Positions 62,641 to 64,000 of a stretch of DNA of 64,000 bases are shown piece by piece (the stretch's first letter is position 1; every line of letters starts with the position of its first letter). Origin of the DNA: Doryteuthis pealeii (Eukaryota; Mollusca; Cephalopoda; Myopsida; Loliginidae); the NCBI GenBank assembly GCA_023376005.1, contig CM042143.1:88043950-88107949 (forward strand), read 5' to 3'. Both the position numbers and the translations under genes were made by a program. The notes under the pieces are model-generated. The model had not been told where the DNA came from, ran no database searches, and worked only from the letters and a program-made list of their open reading frames with translations.

Positions 62641-62830
62641 AAATGTAAGGCTAAACAGATCAAGAAAATGTCAATCCCTGAATGTACATTTCGACCTATT
62701 AGGTCTCATCAGCAAGGTTATAGACATGGGAGACTGCTCCGTGTGTGACTCGAAACCTCGAAAAATTGTCGGCTAAAAGCCATATCAAATAAACACAATG
62801 TTTATTTACGTACTTTCATATATATATATA
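62641..62830 (-). mobile_element. Hammerhead-bearing retroposon fragment
   Basis: GC-richer text (GGAGACTGCTCCGTGTGTGACTCG, quoted in part as GAGACTGCTCCGTGTGTGAC) and AAAGCCATATCAAATAAACA next to the ribozyme, ending in a (TA)n run at 62818-62830. AATAAACA on + and the hammerhead on minus leave the orientation uncertain. Confidence 0.5.
62676..62717 (-). ncRNA. Hammerhead ribozyme motif
   Basis: Minus: helix I CCUUG (62717-62713), core CUGAUGA (62712-62706), stem II GACCU/AGGUC with loop AAU, GAAA (62692-62689), very short helix III within AUGUACAU, U at the cleavage position (62681), then CAGGG (62680-62676) pairing with CCUUG (one G-U). The self-complementary helix III suggests it acts best as a dimer. 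Confidence 0.8.
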
Positions 62831-63026
62831 ATGGTCATTCAAAAGCCTCACCCAGATACTTATGATTGCTTAGGCCTCATTTTTTTTCATTTTTAGATTT
62901 GTCGCACACCTTTCACTGGGCCTCACCTGCACAGAAATTAAGACAGAAGTTTGAATTACTTCTTATAGAACTAGAAAAACTATCACTTCTTTCTGGGTGA
63001 GGCTTATAAATTTTTGAACAACCCTC
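62831..63026. mobile_element. Short TIR element (MITE-like)
   Basis: Left end GGTCATTCAAAAGCCTCACC and right end GGTGAGGCTTATAAATTTTT..GAACAACC are imperfect inverted repeats of about 30 bp. TA-rich flanks would suit a Tc1/mariner-type target, but the duplication cannot be proven. Confidence 0.55.
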
Positions 63027-63112
63027 TTATATTATAAACATGTGTGTATGTGTGTTTGCGTGAAAAAAGAAAATTTGTCAAATCAGGTTGACATATTTAA
63101 TTAGCGATCTAG

Positions 63113-63428
63113 CACCATCAGAATGAAAATGAATTTATTACCAAAAACAGAATCTACATTATAAGGGAGAAAAGTGTTATAATTTATGTGGACACTTAAT
63201 TAAATTACTATTTTTATAACTGTTTTGGTCAAATAATTAGCAAATTAAGACACTCTACATAAAATATTAAGCTTTTATCACATTTTTTTTTCATTTTGGG
63301 GGTGTAAATTCATTTGCATTCTGATGACTCTAAACCACTAGTGAAACATGTTACTCTCATCTGCCAAACTTTCTTTCTCATTCCATCAGATTTCATTCAG
63401 TTTTTTTATTAATTTATATATAATAAAT
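63113..63428. repeat. Segment with 20 bp inverted ends
   Basis: CAGAATGAAAATGAATTTA (63118-63136) is mirrored near 63306-63326 (TAAATTCATTTGCATTCTG). The right end continues into CTGATGACTCTAAACC..GTGAAACATG, which looks hammerhead-like but has no pairing helix I. Confidence 0.5.
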
Positions 63429-63510
63429 CTTCTTATTATAATGGAGATTCTGTGTCTGTAACCAAAACTACATCACTGCTTACATCACAATTCCCTCAGA
63501 AATTTACAAT
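63429..63510 (+). mobile_element. HEL2 5' fragment
   Basis: TCTTATTATAATGGAGATTC to CAATTCCCTCAG, cut by SINE-F. Confidence 0.75.
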
Positions 63511-63606
63511 GTATTTACCAACCCCTCCACATGAGCTGTCTATTATTAAACAGTTTAACAGGTTTTAATTCACTTTTCTCCTAGACTGGTTGCCATACCA
63601 TAGTTA
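63511..63606 (-). mobile_element. SINE-F 3' fragment
   Basis: ACCAACCCCTCCACATGAGC and CTCCTAGACTGGTTGCCATA. The head is missing. Confidence 0.75.
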
Positions 63607-63795
63607 ATGGTATTGTCCTGAATATGATATTAAACTGCCTCTAGTGCTGAAGTTCCCATTATTGAGCTCTGGGCAGTGGAGTACCCTTTCATTTCCATTA
63701 CTCCCAGGTCCACTCTGATCCAAAGTGGTAGTACCTGCTAGGATTCCCATCTATGGGTTAAATAGATCAAAAATGTCTTTTTTAAAAATTGGGTA
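63607..63795 (+). mobile_element. Repeat-B central fragment
   Basis: TATGATATTAAACTGCCTCT, CTCCCAGGTCCACTCTGATCC (quoted from 63701) and ATCTATGGGTTAAATAGATC. 63796-64000 then holds a direct repeat TATAGTATGTGGCCTACC (near 63800 and 63853) and AT-rich sequence. Confidence 0.8.
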
Positions 63796-64000
63796 CCATT
63801 ATAGTATGTGGCCTACCTTTTGAATGTGGCCCACAAAATCATGTCTCTCTTATAGTATGTGGCCTACCATAAAAAGCATATTATAAGGTTATAATAATAA
63901 CTGCTAACCCTAACCCTATTTCAGAACTTTAGAATATTTTAGAATTAAATAGATCTCTGATTCATGTAAATTACGGATAAATTCTTTTTTTTAATTATTC

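Noticed and set aside
63324..63365. CTGATGA..GTGAAAC as another hammerhead
   Set aside because: Core words are present but helix I does not pair and stem II would need a mismatch next to the core.
1..64000. CRISPR array, operon or prokaryotic signals
   Set aside because: The regular repeats are eukaryotic microsatellites, minisatellites and SINE duplications; no spacer pattern and no Cas genes.

Overview
This window reads as AT-rich, intergenic or intronic DNA from a metazoan. The dense tRNA-derived SINEs, the large (TA)n and (GA)n/(CT)n tracts, the decayed LINE ends and the hammerhead-bearing retroposons suggest a mollusc, most likely a cephalopod such as an octopus; that placement is an inference from repeat style, not from a marker gene. 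I find no intact host protein-coding gene. The long open frames are low-complexity read-through of simple repeats (1-868, 30455-31285, 55475-56090) or shadows inside repeats. The only recognisable coding remains belong to mobile elements: a C2H2 zinc-finger tail (4136-4288), three 3' ends of RTE-like reverse transcriptases (near 13.4, 54.4 and 55.2 kb, all minus) and a broken Ty3/gypsy-type gag (56440-56935, minus).

Most of the window can be assigned to repeat families, named here for convenience. SINE-A is a tRNA-headed SINE of about 245 bp. Repeat-B is a retroposon of about 580 bp with 10-11 bp target duplications. SINE-F is a second tRNA-headed SINE. SINE-D/C is a third tRNA-headed SINE whose 3' module (C) repeatedly occurs as inverted pairs. 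HEL1-HEL4 are four non-autonomous Helitron-like families, most copies of which end in a hairpin followed by CTAG. There are also two solo LTRs of one family with target duplications, a nested hAT-like element, several MITEs or fold-backs and several minisatellites.

The most striking signal is a set of hammerhead self-cleaving ribozyme motifs. Eight look complete by inspection (12950-12994, 17240-17288, 28801-28846, 29219-29264, 49941-49998, 59260-59302, 59463-59505, 62676-62717) and three are degenerate (8055-8096, 12358-12396, 16382-16435). They come from several unrelated-looking sequence families, and most lie beside (TA)n runs. At 28.6-29.4 kb two hammerheads sit in direct repeats 418 nt apart, the layout of a retrozyme or a Penelope-type pseudo-LTR. 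At 59241-59524 a 284 bp near-perfect palindrome carries one hammerhead per strand. Hammerheads in Penelope-like elements and retrozymes are established; the diversity here, and the link with inverted dimers, is what deserves follow-up.

Layout: 0-5 kb purine minisatellite, SINE-A, Repeat-B, minus-strand Helitron chain; 5-10 kb TA tracts, SINE/Repeat-B chimera, solo LTR 1, SINE-A pair; 10-18 kb MITE, tandem HEL1, LINE remnant, Repeat-B, hammerheads; 18-26 kb Repeat-B copies, CT minisatellite, solo LTR 2; 26-30 kb TIR element, HEL2, retrozyme-like locus; 30-36 kb polypyrimidine tract, Repeat-B, HEL4 tandem pair; 36-48 kb C array, SINE-F, HEL2 containing hAT containing Repeat-B, SINE-A triplication; 48-54 kb SINE-F, Repeat-B, hammerhead, SINE-D; 54-58 kb LINE remnants, polypyrimidine tract, gag relic with 41-bp minisatellite, HEL2/HEL3; 58-64 kb palindrome, Repeat-B/C nest, HEL4, SINE-F, last hammerhead.
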